This document shows, piece by piece, positions 37,286-46,514 of a stretch of 59,802 nucleotides of DNA. The stretch's first letter is position 1. Every line of letters starts with the position of its first letter. The stretch covers positions 1-59,802 of the forward strand of contig MWCV01000013.1 of NCBI GenBank assembly GCA_002070215.1. Direction: 5' to 3'. Source of the DNA: Chloroflexi bacterium ADurb.Bin180 (GTDB lineage: Bacteria; Chloroflexota; Anaerolineae; UBA2200). Below the pieces are notes generated by a model that was given only the letters and a program-made list of their open reading frames with translations, was not told the origin of the DNA and did not search any database. The translations under genes were made by a program, and so were the position numbers.

Positions 37286-39046
37286 TCAGCGCATAAAGCT
37301 CCGCTCCAGTTGCGCGGTGCTGAGGCGAATCATGGTCGGGCGCCCGTGAGGACAGGTATAGGGGCTGATCGTCTTTTCCAGTTGCTGGATGAGCTGGCGC
37401 GACTCGTCGAGGGTGAGCGTCTGGCCGGCGCGAACCGCGCTGTGGCAGGCAATCACGTCTACCATTTCCTCGACCGCGGTGGCCGGGTCGCGTCCTTCAC
37501 TGACGGCGTCGAGCAGCTCGGTCAACACCGCTTTGGCATCTTGAGGCTGCACGATGGCCGGGAGCGCACGCAAGAGGTATGTCGTTCCTCCAAAAGGGGC
37601 GATGTCAAAACCGAGTTCCGCTACGGCGGTGCCAGCCGCTTCTAGAGTGGACTGGTGACGGGGTGCGAGTTCCACCGGCAAGGGCTCTAGCAGATTCTGC
37701 GCGGCGATGCCCATGGACTGCTTCTCGGCCAGAAGCAGCTCAAACAACACCCGCTCGTGGGCAGCGTGTTGATCGATCAGATAGAGCCCATCGGGGCCCT
37801 CAGCGATGATGTACATCTGCCTGATCTGCCCCAGGACACGCAGCATGGGAAGCTGCTGATGCATCGGCACGCCGGCACCCTGGTCGGCGACGGGTGCGGC
37901 GGTGCGCTGGACATCCAAGCCGAACTGGCCGCGCTGCAGATCACTCTGGGGTGGTCTCTGGACCCACGGGATGGGCGGCTGCTGCGCCCAGCCTTCGGGA
38001 ACCACGGGGTGTGGCTCTGCCGGCAGCGGGGCGACGGGCGCCTGTCCGAGAATGAGCGAGCGCACCGCGCGCTGAACCGCGGCAAATACGGCCCGCGGCT
38101 CACGGAACCGGACCTCGCGCTTGGTGGGGTGTACGTTCACGTCGACATCCTGCGGATCGAGCTGAATGCGCAGCACGGCAATCGGGCAGCGGCCCGAGGG
38201 GATCAGAGTACGATAGGCTTCCTCGATAGCAAAGCTCAGCGAGCGGTCCTGAATCCAACGTCGATTGACAAAGAGAAGCTGGTAGTCGCGAGAGGCGCGG
38301 TGCTGGCTGGGCGTTCCGACGTACCCGTCGACGATGATAGCTGGGTCAGACAGCAGGGTGCCATCCGGCTGCCGGTCGAGAGCGAGCATCTGCTGCGCCG
38401 TGTCGAGTCCGAACACCTTGATGAGCACGCTGAGCAGTTTGCCGTCTCCCGCCGTTTGGAGCGCCGGCCGCCCATTGTCGGTCAGCTCAAAACGCAGCTC
38501 CGGGTAGGCCATGGCGTAGGCACTGACCAGCTTGATGATATGGCTGCTTTCCGTCGGCTCGGAGCGCAGGAACTTTAATCTGGCCGGCGTGTTGAAGAAC
38601 AGGTTCTCGACAGTCACCGAGGTGCCGGCGGGTCCCCCGTATTGTCGGTGCTCCCTGACATCACCGCCCTGGATGCGTAGCTGTGTGCCGATTTCCTCGC
38701 TCGCGGCACGGGTGAGCATCGTGGTGTGAGAGACAGCAGCGATGCTCGCCAGGGCCTCGCCACGGAAACCCAGGGTACGAATATGTAACAGGTCGTCCTC
38801 AGCCAGAATCTTGCTGGTGGCGTGACGGGCAAAGGCCAGAGCGACCTCGGCAGATGGAATGCCCGCGCCGTCGTCGGTCACGCGGATCAAGCGCCGCCCG
38901 CCCTGGCGTATCTCCACTCGAATGTCGGTGGCGCCGGCGTCAATGGCGTTTTCGAGCAGTTCCTTGACCACCGAGGCCGGGCGCTCAACGACCTCGCCGG
39001 CAGCGATCTTGTTGGCTACTGTGGGGGGCAGCAGACGAATGGGCAC
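37286..39046 (-). CDS. mutL: DNA mismatch repair protein MutL with endonuclease motif
   Basis: This is a 586-aa protein with a GTG start at 39046 (VPIRLLPPTVANKIAAGEVV), preceded by CAGGAGAG. The longer frame would add an unconserved head. GHKL ATPase motifs are present: ELLENAIDAGA, DDGAGI, TLGFRGEALASI. The C-terminal half has DQHAAHERVLFE, which fits the DQHA(X)2E(X)4E metal-binding endonuclease motif, plus ACHSAVRAG and CPHGRPT. It is therefore the nicking type of MutL. mutS is not in the window. Confidence 0.96.
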   Translation of the reverse strand: MPIRLLPPTVANKIAAGEVVERPASVVKELLENAIDAGATDIRVEIRQGGRRLIRVTDDGAGIPSAEVALAFARHATSKILAEDDLLHIRTLGFRGEALASIAAVSHTTMLTRAASEEIGTQLRIQGGDVREHRQYGGPAGTSVTVENLFFNTPARLKFLRSEPTESSHIIKLVSAYAMAYPELRFELTDNGRPALQTAGDGKLLSVLIKVFGLDTAQQMLALDRQPDGTLLSDPAIIVDGYVGTPSQHRASRDYQLLFVNRRWIQDRSLSFAIEEAYRTLIPSGRCPIAVLRIQLDPQDVDVNVHPTKREVRFREPRAVFAAVQRAVRSLILGQAPVAPLPAEPHPVVPEGWAQQPPIPWVQRPPQSDLQRGQFGLDVQRTAAPVADQGAGVPMHQQLPMLRVLGQIRQMYIIAEGPDGLYLIDQHAAHERVLFELLLAEKQSMGIAAQNLLEPLPVELAPRHQSTLEAAGTAVAELGFDIAPFGGTTYLLRALPAIVQPQDAKAVLTELLDAVSEGRDPATAVEEMVDVIACHSAVRAGQTLTLDESRQLIQQLEKTISPYTCPHGRPTMIRLSTAQLERSFMR

Positions 39047-39169
39047 AGGTTTTACTCTCCTGAGACTCTGGCGGTCGGCGTAGTCGCGACCGTCTGCGTC
39101 AGACAAGCTCATGTGCGGATACCCGCCAGGCTATTCTACCAGTACGCCAGAGAAGAGACAAGCGCCTGC

Positions 39170-39186
39170 CGATTGTTGCACAATCG
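39170..39186. promoter_or_regulatory. Operator-like palindrome upstream of the thiolase operon
   Basis: CGATTGT-TGC-ACAATCG is a perfect 7-bp palindrome about 33 bases upstream of the thiolase -35, within the 430-base gap between mutL and the thiolase. It shares ATTG-N5-CAATCG with the palindrome at 23124-23136. Confidence 0.4.
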
Positions 39187-39218
39187 ACGTTGGGGCGCTT
39201 GTGAAAAGAATCACCAAA

Positions 39219-39247
39219 TTGCCTTTTTAGTGGATTTGGTGTACCAT
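39219..39247 (+). promoter_or_regulatory. Candidate promoter of the beta-oxidation operon
   Basis: TTGCCT (39219-39224), a 17-base spacer and TACCAT (39242-39247). Moderate match. It would give a ~220-base leader containing the hairpin at 39352-39397. Confidence 0.4.
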
Positions 39248-39351
39248 AGGCTGGCAATACCGTTGGCGTCGCGTCCCTCGCTCTTGGCAATGTGCGCCGT
39301 GAGCAAAGGCGCTGGGAGGCGAGAGTGCTACAGTCGGGACTTGCGTCGAGT

Positions 39352-39404
39352 ACGGCAAGGGTGGAGGGGGGGCCAGATGCCTCGCTGCCCTTGCCGTTTG
39401 TTGT
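39352..39404 (+). terminator. Hairpin followed by T-rich tract in the thiolase leader
   Basis: ACGGCAAGGG (39352-39361) pairs perfectly with CCCTTGCCGT (39388-39397) over a 26-base loop, followed by TTGTTGTTTC. It resembles an attenuator or terminator lying in the leader 80 bases before the thiolase start. Confidence 0.45.
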
Positions 39405-39476
39405 TTCTGCTGGCGGCTTGACGCTTGGCACTTCTCACGACGGAATTGCGTTTGCAGCACACAAAAGGAGGGCAAG

Positions 39477-40676
39477 GTGAAAGAAGTCGTCATTGTTGGC
39501 GGGCTGCGTACGCCCATCGGGCGGCATGGTGGCGGGCTGAAGGATGTTACGGCTCAGGACCTGGCTGCCCGGCTGATGAAGGAGATCCTCAACCGCACCA
39601 AGATCGACCCGATGCTGATCGCTGACGTCATCGTGGGGTGCTGCGGGCAGCTCAGCGACGCCCCTAACCTGGCGCGGGTTGCGGCCCTGATGGCCGGCCT
39701 GCCCATCGAGGTGCCCGGATATACCGTTCAGCGCAACTGCGCCTCCGGCCAGGTGGCCATCACCAATGCCTACCAGGCAATCCAGGCCGACGATGGCGAG
39801 GTGTTTATGTGCGGGGGCACGGAGAGCATGTCGAATGCCCCCTACATGGTGCGAGGGGCAAGGTGGGGCCTCAAGCTGCGCCACACCACCTTTATCGACA
39901 CGCTCTGGGAAGGTCTGACCGATCCCATCTGCAACCTCATCATGGGACGCACGGCAGAGAACCTGGCCGAGAAGTACCAGATCACTCGGCTGGAGCAGGA
40001 TGAGTTTGCAGTGAACTCGCACAAGAAGGCCTTTATGGCCACGCGTATGGGCAAGTTCAAGGACGAGATCTTCCCCGTTGAGGTGAAGAAGAGAGTCGCC
40101 GGACAGGAGGTCGCATCAGAAAGCGTCTCTCAGGATGAGTGCATCAGCCCGACTCTGAGTGTCCAGAAAGCCGCTCTATACCCGACGGTGTTCAAGGAGA
40201 ACGGCACGGTCACTCCGGCCAACGCGTGCCCCATCTCTGATGGTGCGGCTATGTGTCTGGTAATGACGGCTGACAAGGCGAAGGAACTGGGGCTGGAGCC
40301 GATGGCCTACATTCGCGGATACGCTTACGCTGCGGTTGACCCGGCCATCATGGGCATCGGGCCGGCCTATGCTGTTCCTAAGGCGCTGAAGAAGGCCGGA
40401 CTCAAGCTCACCGACATGCAGCTCATCGAGCTCAATGAGGCTTTTGCCGCCCAGGCCATAGCGGTGGGCAAAGAGTTGGCCAAGGATGGCTGGGACTGGG
40501 ACAAGGTGAACGTCAACGGCGGAGCCATCGCACTGGGGCACCCTGTCGGCTGTTCCGGCATACGCATCGTGATCACTCTTCTGAGCGAAATGAAAAAAAG
40601 TAACCTCTCGCTGGGATTGGCCACGGAATGCGTCGGAGGCGGCCAGGGAGCGGCCATCGTCTTGGAGCGCAAGTAG
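39477..40676 (+). CDS. Acetyl-CoA C-acetyltransferase (thiolase)
   Basis: This is a 399-aa protein from GTG 39477 behind AAGGAGG. Catalytic Cys88 is in [11 protein letters not shown], His355 in [10 protein letters not shown], and the second Cys385 in [12 protein letters not shown]. This is the complete thiolase set. It cleaves 3-oxoacyl-CoA in beta-oxidation or condenses two acyl-CoAs. It is the first gene of a run with 3-hydroxyacyl-CoA dehydrogenase and crotonase, so a degradative or reversible role is likely. Confidence 0.96.
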   Translation: MKEVVIVGGLRTPIGRHGGGLKDVTAQDLAARLMKEILNRTKIDPMLIADVIVGCCGQLSDAPNLARVAALMAGLPIEVPGYTVQRNCASGQVAITNAYQAIQADDGEVFMCGGTESMSNAPYMVRGARWGLKLRHTTFIDTLWEGLTDPICNLIMGRTAENLAEKYQITRLEQDEFAVNSHKKAFMATRMGKFKDEIFPVEVKKRVAGQEVASESVSQDECISPTLSVQKAALYPTVFKENGTVTPANACPISDGAAMCLVMTADKAKELGLEPMAYIRGYAYAAVDPAIMGIGPAYAVPKALKKAGLKLTDMQLIELNEAFAAQAIAVGKELAKDGWDWDKVNVNGGAIALGHPVGCSGIRIVITLLSEMKKSNLSLGLATECVGGGQGAAIVLERK

Positions 40677-40733
40677 GCACACAGACCCGCATCGACCTGC
40701 GGTGACGTAATTCAACCCAAGGAGGGACTGGCG

Positions 40734-41954
40734 ATGTACATCTTTAAGGCGGCGGTCGTTGGGGCGGGCTTTATGGGCGGCAGCATCGCCCAGGTGATTA
40801 CCTTCTCAGGCCTGCCCGTGGTATTGAAGGATGTCGACCAGAAGATGTTGGACAAGGGCATGGACCAGTTGCGGAATATCTACCAGCGCCGCGTCGACAG
40901 CGGCAAGATGAGCGCTGGCGAGATGGCGGAAAAGGTAGGCATGGTCACGCCCAGCCTCACCTACGATGACTTTGGCGATGTCGACATTGTCATCGAGGCC
41001 GTGCCCGAAGTGATGAAGATCAAAAAGGCCGTATTCACCGAGCTGGACAAGGCCTGCCCGGAACACACCATTTTTGCCTCGAACACCTCTGCCCTGTCGA
41101 TTTCGGAGATGGGTGCAGCGACCAAGCGTCCGCAGAAGATGATTGGCATGCACTTTTTCTCGCCGGCCCACGTGATGAAGCTGGTGGAGATCATTCCTGG
41201 TCTGGACACCTCCCAGGAAACGATCGACGACGTGGTTATGTTCACCGAGTCGCTGCGCAAGATACCAGTGGTGGTGCAGGAGTGCCCTGGCTTCCTGGTG
41301 AATCGGCTGCTGATGCCGTACCTGGGCGAAGCCGGAATGGCGCTTCAAGAGGGCGCCGCGACGGCCCGTGAAATCGATGAGGAGATGGTCAAGTTCGGCT
41401 GGCCGATGGGCCCCTTCACCCTGATGGATATGCTGGGCAACGATGTGATCTATCACACGGCCAGGTACCTGGGTGAGGAGTACGGGGTGGAGACACCGCC
41501 CTTGTTTGAGGAGCTGTTCAAGGCCGGACGCCTGGGTGAAAAGTCAGGCGCCGGTTTCTACGGCTATGGGGACCAGACTGACGAGCCAGTGAAGGCCATG
41601 ATCAAAAAGCTGCAGGAGGAGGGCAAGGTCAAGACTGGCACCCCCTTTACCTGGCAGCGCCTCATGATGCCGATGATCAACGAGGCGGTCACCTGTATTA
41701 CCGAAAACATCGCTCCGCCCGACAAGATCGACATGGCCATGATCGCCGGAACGGGTATGAAGTATGGCGAGGAGCGTATGGGCCCGCTCCAGTTTGCGGA
41801 TGTGATCGGTCTGGACACGGTGCTGGCCGAACTCCAGAAGTACCAGGCCATGTTCGGCAACCGCTTCCGCCCGGCACGGCTGCTCAAAACCAAGGTGCGT
41901 GCCGGCCATCTGGGCAAAAAGACCGGCAAGGGCTTTTTTGAGTACACCACCTAG
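40734..41954 (+). CDS. 3-hydroxyacyl-CoA dehydrogenase
   Basis: This 406-aa protein has an NAD-binding GAGFMGGSIAQ near residue 10, SNTSALSIS, the catalytic-region GMHFFSPAHVMKLVEII, and PGFLVNRLLMPYL. The C-terminal helical domain is duplicated (GKGFF and related repeats), as in FadB-type enzymes, which explains the length above the ~280 aa of simple HBDH. It interconverts 3-hydroxyacyl-CoA and 3-oxoacyl-CoA. Ribosome site AAGGAGG. Confidence 0.95.
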   Translation: MYIFKAAVVGAGFMGGSIAQVITFSGLPVVLKDVDQKMLDKGMDQLRNIYQRRVDSGKMSAGEMAEKVGMVTPSLTYDDFGDVDIVIEAVPEVMKIKKAVFTELDKACPEHTIFASNTSALSISEMGAATKRPQKMIGMHFFSPAHVMKLVEIIPGLDTSQETIDDVVMFTESLRKIPVVVQECPGFLVNRLLMPYLGEAGMALQEGAATAREIDEEMVKFGWPMGPFTLMDMLGNDVIYHTARYLGEEYGVETPPLFEELFKAGRLGEKSGAGFYGYGDQTDEPVKAMIKKLQEEGKVKTGTPFTWQRLMMPMINEAVTCITENIAPPDKIDMAMIAGTGMKYGEERMGPLQFADVIGLDTVLAELQKYQAMFGNRFRPARLLKTKVRAGHLGKKTGKGFFEYTT

Positions 41955-42017
41955 CGGGCGTCGATTGCACGCCACTCGCTCGGATGTCACAGATTACTTA
42001 CGAAAGGAGCTCTGACC

Positions 42018-42818
42018 ATGGCGGAACGCCAGTATGTCAAGATTTCGATAGAGGAACGGGTCGCGATCCTCACCATCGATCATCCGCCGGCCAACGCTTT
42101 CAACGGGCCGACCGTGGATGACCTGGCCAGTGCGTTTGATGAAGTGTCGGCCAACCCCGAGGTCAAGGTAATCATCATCACCGGGGCTGGGCAGTTTGCC
42201 TTTGTCGCCGGGGCCGACGTGAACGAGATCAAGAGCCAGATCGACTTGGCACGGTCCGGGCAGCCAGTCAAGACGGACCTGATCGAAAAGGGCCAGCAGC
42301 TCTTTTTGCGGATCGAGCGCAGCAAAAAGCCGGTCATTGCCGCCATCAACGCGGTGTGCCTTGGCGGAGGGAACGAGCTGGCAATGGCCTGCCACATTCG
42401 TATCGCCTCCGATACGGCGCGCTTTGGACAGCCGGAGGTGAATCTCGGCGTGCTGCCAGGATGGGGCGGCAACATCCGCCTCGCGCGTATCGTCGGTCGC
42501 GGCAAAGCGATTGAGCTCATCCTCACCGGCGACATGATCCCGGCCCAGGAGGCAGCCCGGCTGAACCTGGTCAACAAGGTAGTTCCGGCAGGGCAGGTGG
42601 TCAAGACCGCCATGGACCTGGCCAAGAAGCTGGCTGGCAAGAGCGCGTTGGCCATGGGAGCCATTCTGGAGACCATTGACTATGGCCTGACGGTGCCTAT
42701 CGAGGACGGCCTCAAGAAGGAGCTGGAAAAGTTCGCCTACCTCTGCTCCACCGAGGATGGCTTTGAAGGCGTGAGCGCTTTTCTGCAAAAGCGCCAGGCC
42801 AAATTCACTGACAAGTAG
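42018..42818 (+). CDS. Enoyl-CoA hydratase (crotonase family)
   Basis: This is a 266-aa crotonase with GAGQFAFVAGADVNE forming the CoA site and oxyanion hole, and both catalytic glutamates in VCLGGGNELAMACHI and GQPEVNLGVLPGWGG. The hydratase reaction is therefore intact. Together with the preceding genes it completes hydration and oxidation of short-chain acyl-CoAs. Confidence 0.96.
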   Translation: MAERQYVKISIEERVAILTIDHPPANAFNGPTVDDLASAFDEVSANPEVKVIIITGAGQFAFVAGADVNEIKSQIDLARSGQPVKTDLIEKGQQLFLRIERSKKPVIAAINAVCLGGGNELAMACHIRIASDTARFGQPEVNLGVLPGWGGNIRLARIVGRGKAIELILTGDMIPAQEAARLNLVNKVVPAGQVVKTAMDLAKKLAGKSALAMGAILETIDYGLTVPIEDGLKKELEKFAYLCSTEDGFEGVSAFLQKRQAKFTDK

Positions 42819-42881
42819 CCGGATACAGAGGGCGTGCGGCGGGCCCGTCGCTCGCCGCGCGCCAGCCGCTTCATGTGAGCT

Positions 42882-44438
42882 ATGAGCCTCAACCTGGCAA
42901 TCGTCCTTGAAACGGGAGCCGCAAGCCGGCCTGAGCACACGGCAGTGATCGCCGACGCGGCTCAGGGCGGCGCAGGCCGAAGGCTGACCTATCGTGAGCT
43001 GAATGAGCTCGCCTGTCGCTGCGCCAGCGGACTGGCCAAAGCCGGTGTCCGCCCCGGCGACAAGGTGGCAGTCTTGCTGTCAAACGAGCCCGAATTCCTC
43101 ATTGCCTACTTTGGAGTGCTCAAGGCGGGCGCGTGCGTCGTCCCGCTCAACACGCTCCTCAAGTCCGGCGAAATCGCCGCCGAGTTGGAGGATTCGGACT
43201 CTACCCTGCTAATCGCGGATGAGGCTCTGCTGTCCGAGGCACGCAGTGCCTTTGCGCGAGTAGAGGCATGCGACCGTTTGGTTGTGGTCAGAGCAGGGCC
43301 GAGGAACGGAACGCAGGGGCAGGCGCCGGTGGAATGCGGCTGCGACTGGCAGGAGTTGCTGGGCAACGGTTGCCCCGACTGGGACACCGTTCAGGCTCGC
43401 CCTGACGACACAGCTGTGATTCTCTACACGGCTGGTTCGTTCGGACGGCCGAAAGGGGCGGAGCTATCCCACTTTAGCCTGTTCTATAATGCGGCCCTGA
43501 CCTGCGATCAACTGTCGCATACAACGCCGGATGACGTATCGCTGGCCAGCCTGCCCTTGTTCCACGCCTTTGGGCAGACCTGCGTGATGAACGCTACCCT
43601 GTATGGCGGAGGAACGCTGGTTCTTCTGCCGCGCTTTGAGCCGGACCGGGCGCTTCAGGCAATCGAGCGTCACAGGGTGACGATTCTGGTGGGCGTTCCC
43701 ACTATGTATTGGTACCTGCTGCACTACCCGGCTGCTGGCAAGTACGATTGGAGTTCGCTGCGCCTCTGCTGCTCCGGAGCGGCCGCCTTGCCGCCGGAGA
43801 TGCTGGCCGAGTTTCAGCAGCGGTTTGGGCGGCCGATCTACGAAGGTTATGGTCTGACAGAGACTTCGCCCGTGGCGTCATTCAACCCGACGGATCGACC
43901 ACCGGTCCCTGGCTCGGTGGGCCGGCCGATCTATGGTGTCGAGATCCGCCTGGTTGACGAAAAAGACCGTCCGCTGCGGGCGGGTCAGGTCGGCGAAATC
44001 GTCATCCGCGGACACAATGTTATGAAGGGCTACTACAAGCGGCCCAGACCCACGGCGGAGGCGCTGTCCGGCGGCTGGTTCCACACCGGCGACCTTGGCA
44101 AGATGGACGAGCAGGGCTACCTGCACATCGTCGGCCGCAAGAAAGACCTGATCAAGCGGGGAGGTCTGAACATCTACCCGCGCGAGGTCGAGGACGTGCT
44201 CCAGGGACATCCGGCAGTCGCCCAGGCTGCAGTAGTGGGCATACCGGACGATGTGATGGGCGAGGAGATCAAGGCTTTCGTAGTGTTGCAGCAGGACGAA
44301 TCCATAGAGGCCGAGGAGCTCATCGAATATGCACGCTCCAAGGTAGCTGCCTACAAGTACCCTCGCTACATCGAGTTTCGCACGGAACTGCCGAAGGATG
44401 CCGCCGGTAAGGTGATCAAGAGACAGTTGCGACGGTAA
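42882..44438 (+). CDS. AMP-dependent acyl-CoA ligase, first copy
   Basis: This is a 518-aa ANL-superfamily enzyme. The adenylation core has YTAGSFGRPKGAELSH, where the usual YTSGTTG reads AGSFG, then EGYGLTETSP and GWFHTGDLGKMD. The C-terminal lid has GGLNIYPREVED and the catalytic Lys in PKDAAGKVIKRQL. It activates a carboxylic acid to acyl-CoA. No strong ribosome site is seen before the ATG. Substrate likely a medium or long fatty acid, but not certain. Confidence 0.92.
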   Translation: MSLNLAIVLETGAASRPEHTAVIADAAQGGAGRRLTYRELNELACRCASGLAKAGVRPGDKVAVLLSNEPEFLIAYFGVLKAGACVVPLNTLLKSGEIAAELEDSDSTLLIADEALLSEARSAFARVEACDRLVVVRAGPRNGTQGQAPVECGCDWQELLGNGCPDWDTVQARPDDTAVILYTAGSFGRPKGAELSHFSLFYNAALTCDQLSHTTPDDVSLASLPLFHAFGQTCVMNATLYGGGTLVLLPRFEPDRALQAIERHRVTILVGVPTMYWYLLHYPAAGKYDWSSLRLCCSGAAALPPEMLAEFQQRFGRPIYEGYGLTETSPVASFNPTDRPPVPGSVGRPIYGVEIRLVDEKDRPLRAGQVGEIVIRGHNVMKGYYKRPRPTAEALSGGWFHTGDLGKMDEQGYLHIVGRKKDLIKRGGLNIYPREVEDVLQGHPAVAQAAVVGIPDDVMGEEIKAFVVLQQDESIEAEELIEYARSKVAAYKYPRYIEFRTELPKDAAGKVIKRQLRR

Positions 44439-44484
44439 CAGTCCTGCACTGGGCAGGACACTTTGGGTCAGCAAGGAGGAACCG

Positions 44485-45657
44485 ATGGACTTTACGTTTC
44501 CCAAAGAGTACGAGCTGCTCCGTCGAATGATCCGCGAGTTTGCGGAGAAAGAAGTAGCTCCTCTCGCCGAGGAGATCGATCGCGACGAACGCGTGCCGAT
44601 GGAGACCATCAAGAAAGCCGCGGAATTGGGCTTGATGGGAGTGCCGTTTCCTCAGAAATACGGCGGCGCGGGCGCGGGCGAGACCGGCTACTGCATCCTG
44701 ATGGAAGAGATGAACAAGGTCTGCGGCTCGACGGCCACGGTCATCGGCGCCCATACGGGAATCGGCGCGATGGCTATCTATCTGGATGGCACCGACGAGC
44801 AAAAGAAAAAGTACCTCGTGCCTCTGGCCAAGGGCGAGCTCATTGCCGCCTTTGCGCTGACGGAGGCCAATGCCGGCTCTGACGCTGCGGCCATCCAGAC
44901 CCGCGCCGTGCGCGATGGCAACGAGTTCGTGCTCAATGGCTCCAAGATATGGATCACGAACGGAGACATTGCGGACATCATCAGCGTGTTCGCCGTCACC
45001 GACCCGGCTCTGGGTGCCAGAGGCGGGGTGACGGCTTTCATCGTCGAGAAGGGCTTTCCCGGGTTCAAGGTTGGGCACAAGGAAGAAAAGATGGGCATTC
45101 GCGGCTCGTCAACGGCCGAGCTCTTCTTTGAGGACTGCCGCGTTCCGGCCGACAACGTGCTGGGCATCTTTGGTGCGGGTTTCCTGACGGCAATGAAAAC
45201 CCTGGACGTGGGGCGCATCAGCCTGGGCGCGGGTGGCCTTGGCGCCTCACAGCAGGCGCTCAAGATGAGCATGGACTTTGCCAAGAGCCGCTACCAGTTC
45301 GGCGCGCCCATCGCTGCGAAGCAGGCCATTCAGTGGATGATCGCTGACATGGCCATCGAGGTCGAGGCGTTGCGCTCGCTGGTCTATCGGACCGCCTGGA
45401 TGATGGACAGCGGCAACATGGGGCGCGACTTTAGCACCATGGCGGCCATGTGCAAGGTCTACGGCTCAGAAGTTGCCTGCCGCGCGGTCGACGCCGCGGT
45501 GCAGATTCACGGCGGAATGGGCTACATGAAAAGCTATCCGATTGAGCGGATGTATCGGGATGCCCGCATCACGCGCATCTTTGAAGGGACCAATGAGATT
45601 CAGCGCGATGTGATCGCCAAGAATCTCTTCCGCAGTGTGGGGCTCAAGCTGAGATAG
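44485..45657 (+). CDS. Acyl-CoA dehydrogenase, second copy (short-chain type)
   Basis: This is a 390-aa protein behind AAGGAGGAACCG. It has FALTEANAGSDAAA, NGSKIWITNGDIAD, IHGGMGYMKSYPIERMYRDA and IFEGTNEIQR, with the catalytic Glu in FEG. It is closer to butyryl-CoA dehydrogenase-type enzymes than the enzyme at 23183 is. etfB follows after 24 bases, so ETF is its direct partner. Confidence 0.96.
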   Translation: MDFTFPKEYELLRRMIREFAEKEVAPLAEEIDRDERVPMETIKKAAELGLMGVPFPQKYGGAGAGETGYCILMEEMNKVCGSTATVIGAHTGIGAMAIYLDGTDEQKKKYLVPLAKGELIAAFALTEANAGSDAAAIQTRAVRDGNEFVLNGSKIWITNGDIADIISVFAVTDPALGARGGVTAFIVEKGFPGFKVGHKEEKMGIRGSSTAELFFEDCRVPADNVLGIFGAGFLTAMKTLDVGRISLGAGGLGASQQALKMSMDFAKSRYQFGAPIAAKQAIQWMIADMAIEVEALRSLVYRTAWMMDSGNMGRDFSTMAAMCKVYGSEVACRAVDAAVQIHGGMGYMKSYPIERMYRDARITRIFEGTNEIQRDVIAKNLFRSVGLKLR

Positions 45658-45681
45658 GAAAACCGGGAGGAGGAGCTACCT

Positions 45682-46467
45682 ATGAAGATCGTGGTCATGA
45701 TCAAGCAGGTTCCTGACACTACCGAGGTCCGGCTTGACCCCAAGACCGGGACTCTGATTCGCGAAGGAGTGCCGAGCATCATCAACCCGGAGGACAAGAA
45801 CGCGCTGGAGGAGGCCCTCAAGCTGAAAGAGAGCCAGGGCGCACACGTTGTGGTGGTGTCGATGGGGCCGCCTCAGGCCGAAGATGCGCTGCGTGAGGCT
45901 CTGGCCATGGGAGCGGATGAGGCCATACTGCTCACCGACCGCGCCTTTGCCGGTGCCGATACCTGGGCTACGGCGGCCACGCTGGGCTATGCCGTGAAGA
46001 AGATCGGCGACTATGATCTGGTGCTGGCGGGCCGCCAGGCTATTGATGGAGACACGGCTCAAGTTGGTCCGCAACTGGCCGAGTTCCTGAGGATTCCGCA
46101 GGTCACCTACGTGCGCGAGCTGACTGTGGCCAACAACAAGGTGAAGGCCAGACGGATGCTCGAAGACGGTTATGAGGATATCGAGGCATCGCTGCCGGCT
46201 CTGCTGACCATCGTCAAGGAGGCGAACACACCACGGTATCCACATGCAGCCGCGATCATCAACGCCTATCGCGAGCAGAAGGTCACTTACTGGAAGCTCG
46301 CTGACGTGGAGGCGAACCCCGACAGCGTTGGCCTGAAGGGATCGCCCACACAGGTCAAGCGCAGCTTTTCGCCCCCGCCCAAAGAGCCGGGCCAGATCCT
46401 CAAGGGAGGGCCGCCAGAAGCGGCCAAAGATCTGGTGGCGATCCTCCGTCAGAAGAACATCATCTAG
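45682..46467 (+). CDS. etfB: Electron transfer flavoprotein beta subunit, second copy
   Basis: This 261-aa protein has the same landmarks as the first copy: MIKQVPDTTEVRLDPKTG, SMGPPQAEDALREALA, LAGRQAIDGDTAQVGPQ and GLKGSPTQVKRSFSPP. The ATG at 45682 follows GGGAGGAGGAG. The two EtfB proteins are recognisable paralogues. Its etfA partner lies 2 kb further on rather than next to it. Confidence 0.95.
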   Translation: MKIVVMIKQVPDTTEVRLDPKTGTLIREGVPSIINPEDKNALEEALKLKESQGAHVVVVSMGPPQAEDALREALAMGADEAILLTDRAFAGADTWATAATLGYAVKKIGDYDLVLAGRQAIDGDTAQVGPQLAEFLRIPQVTYVRELTVANNKVKARRMLEDGYEDIEASLPALLTIVKEANTPRYPHAAAIINAYREQKVTYWKLADVEANPDSVGLKGSPTQVKRSFSPPPKEPGQILKGGPPEAAKDLVAILRQKNII

Positions 46468-46514
46468 GACGGGATGGGGGAATAAGTCGGTTGGGGCGTC
46501 AGAGAACCGTGCTT

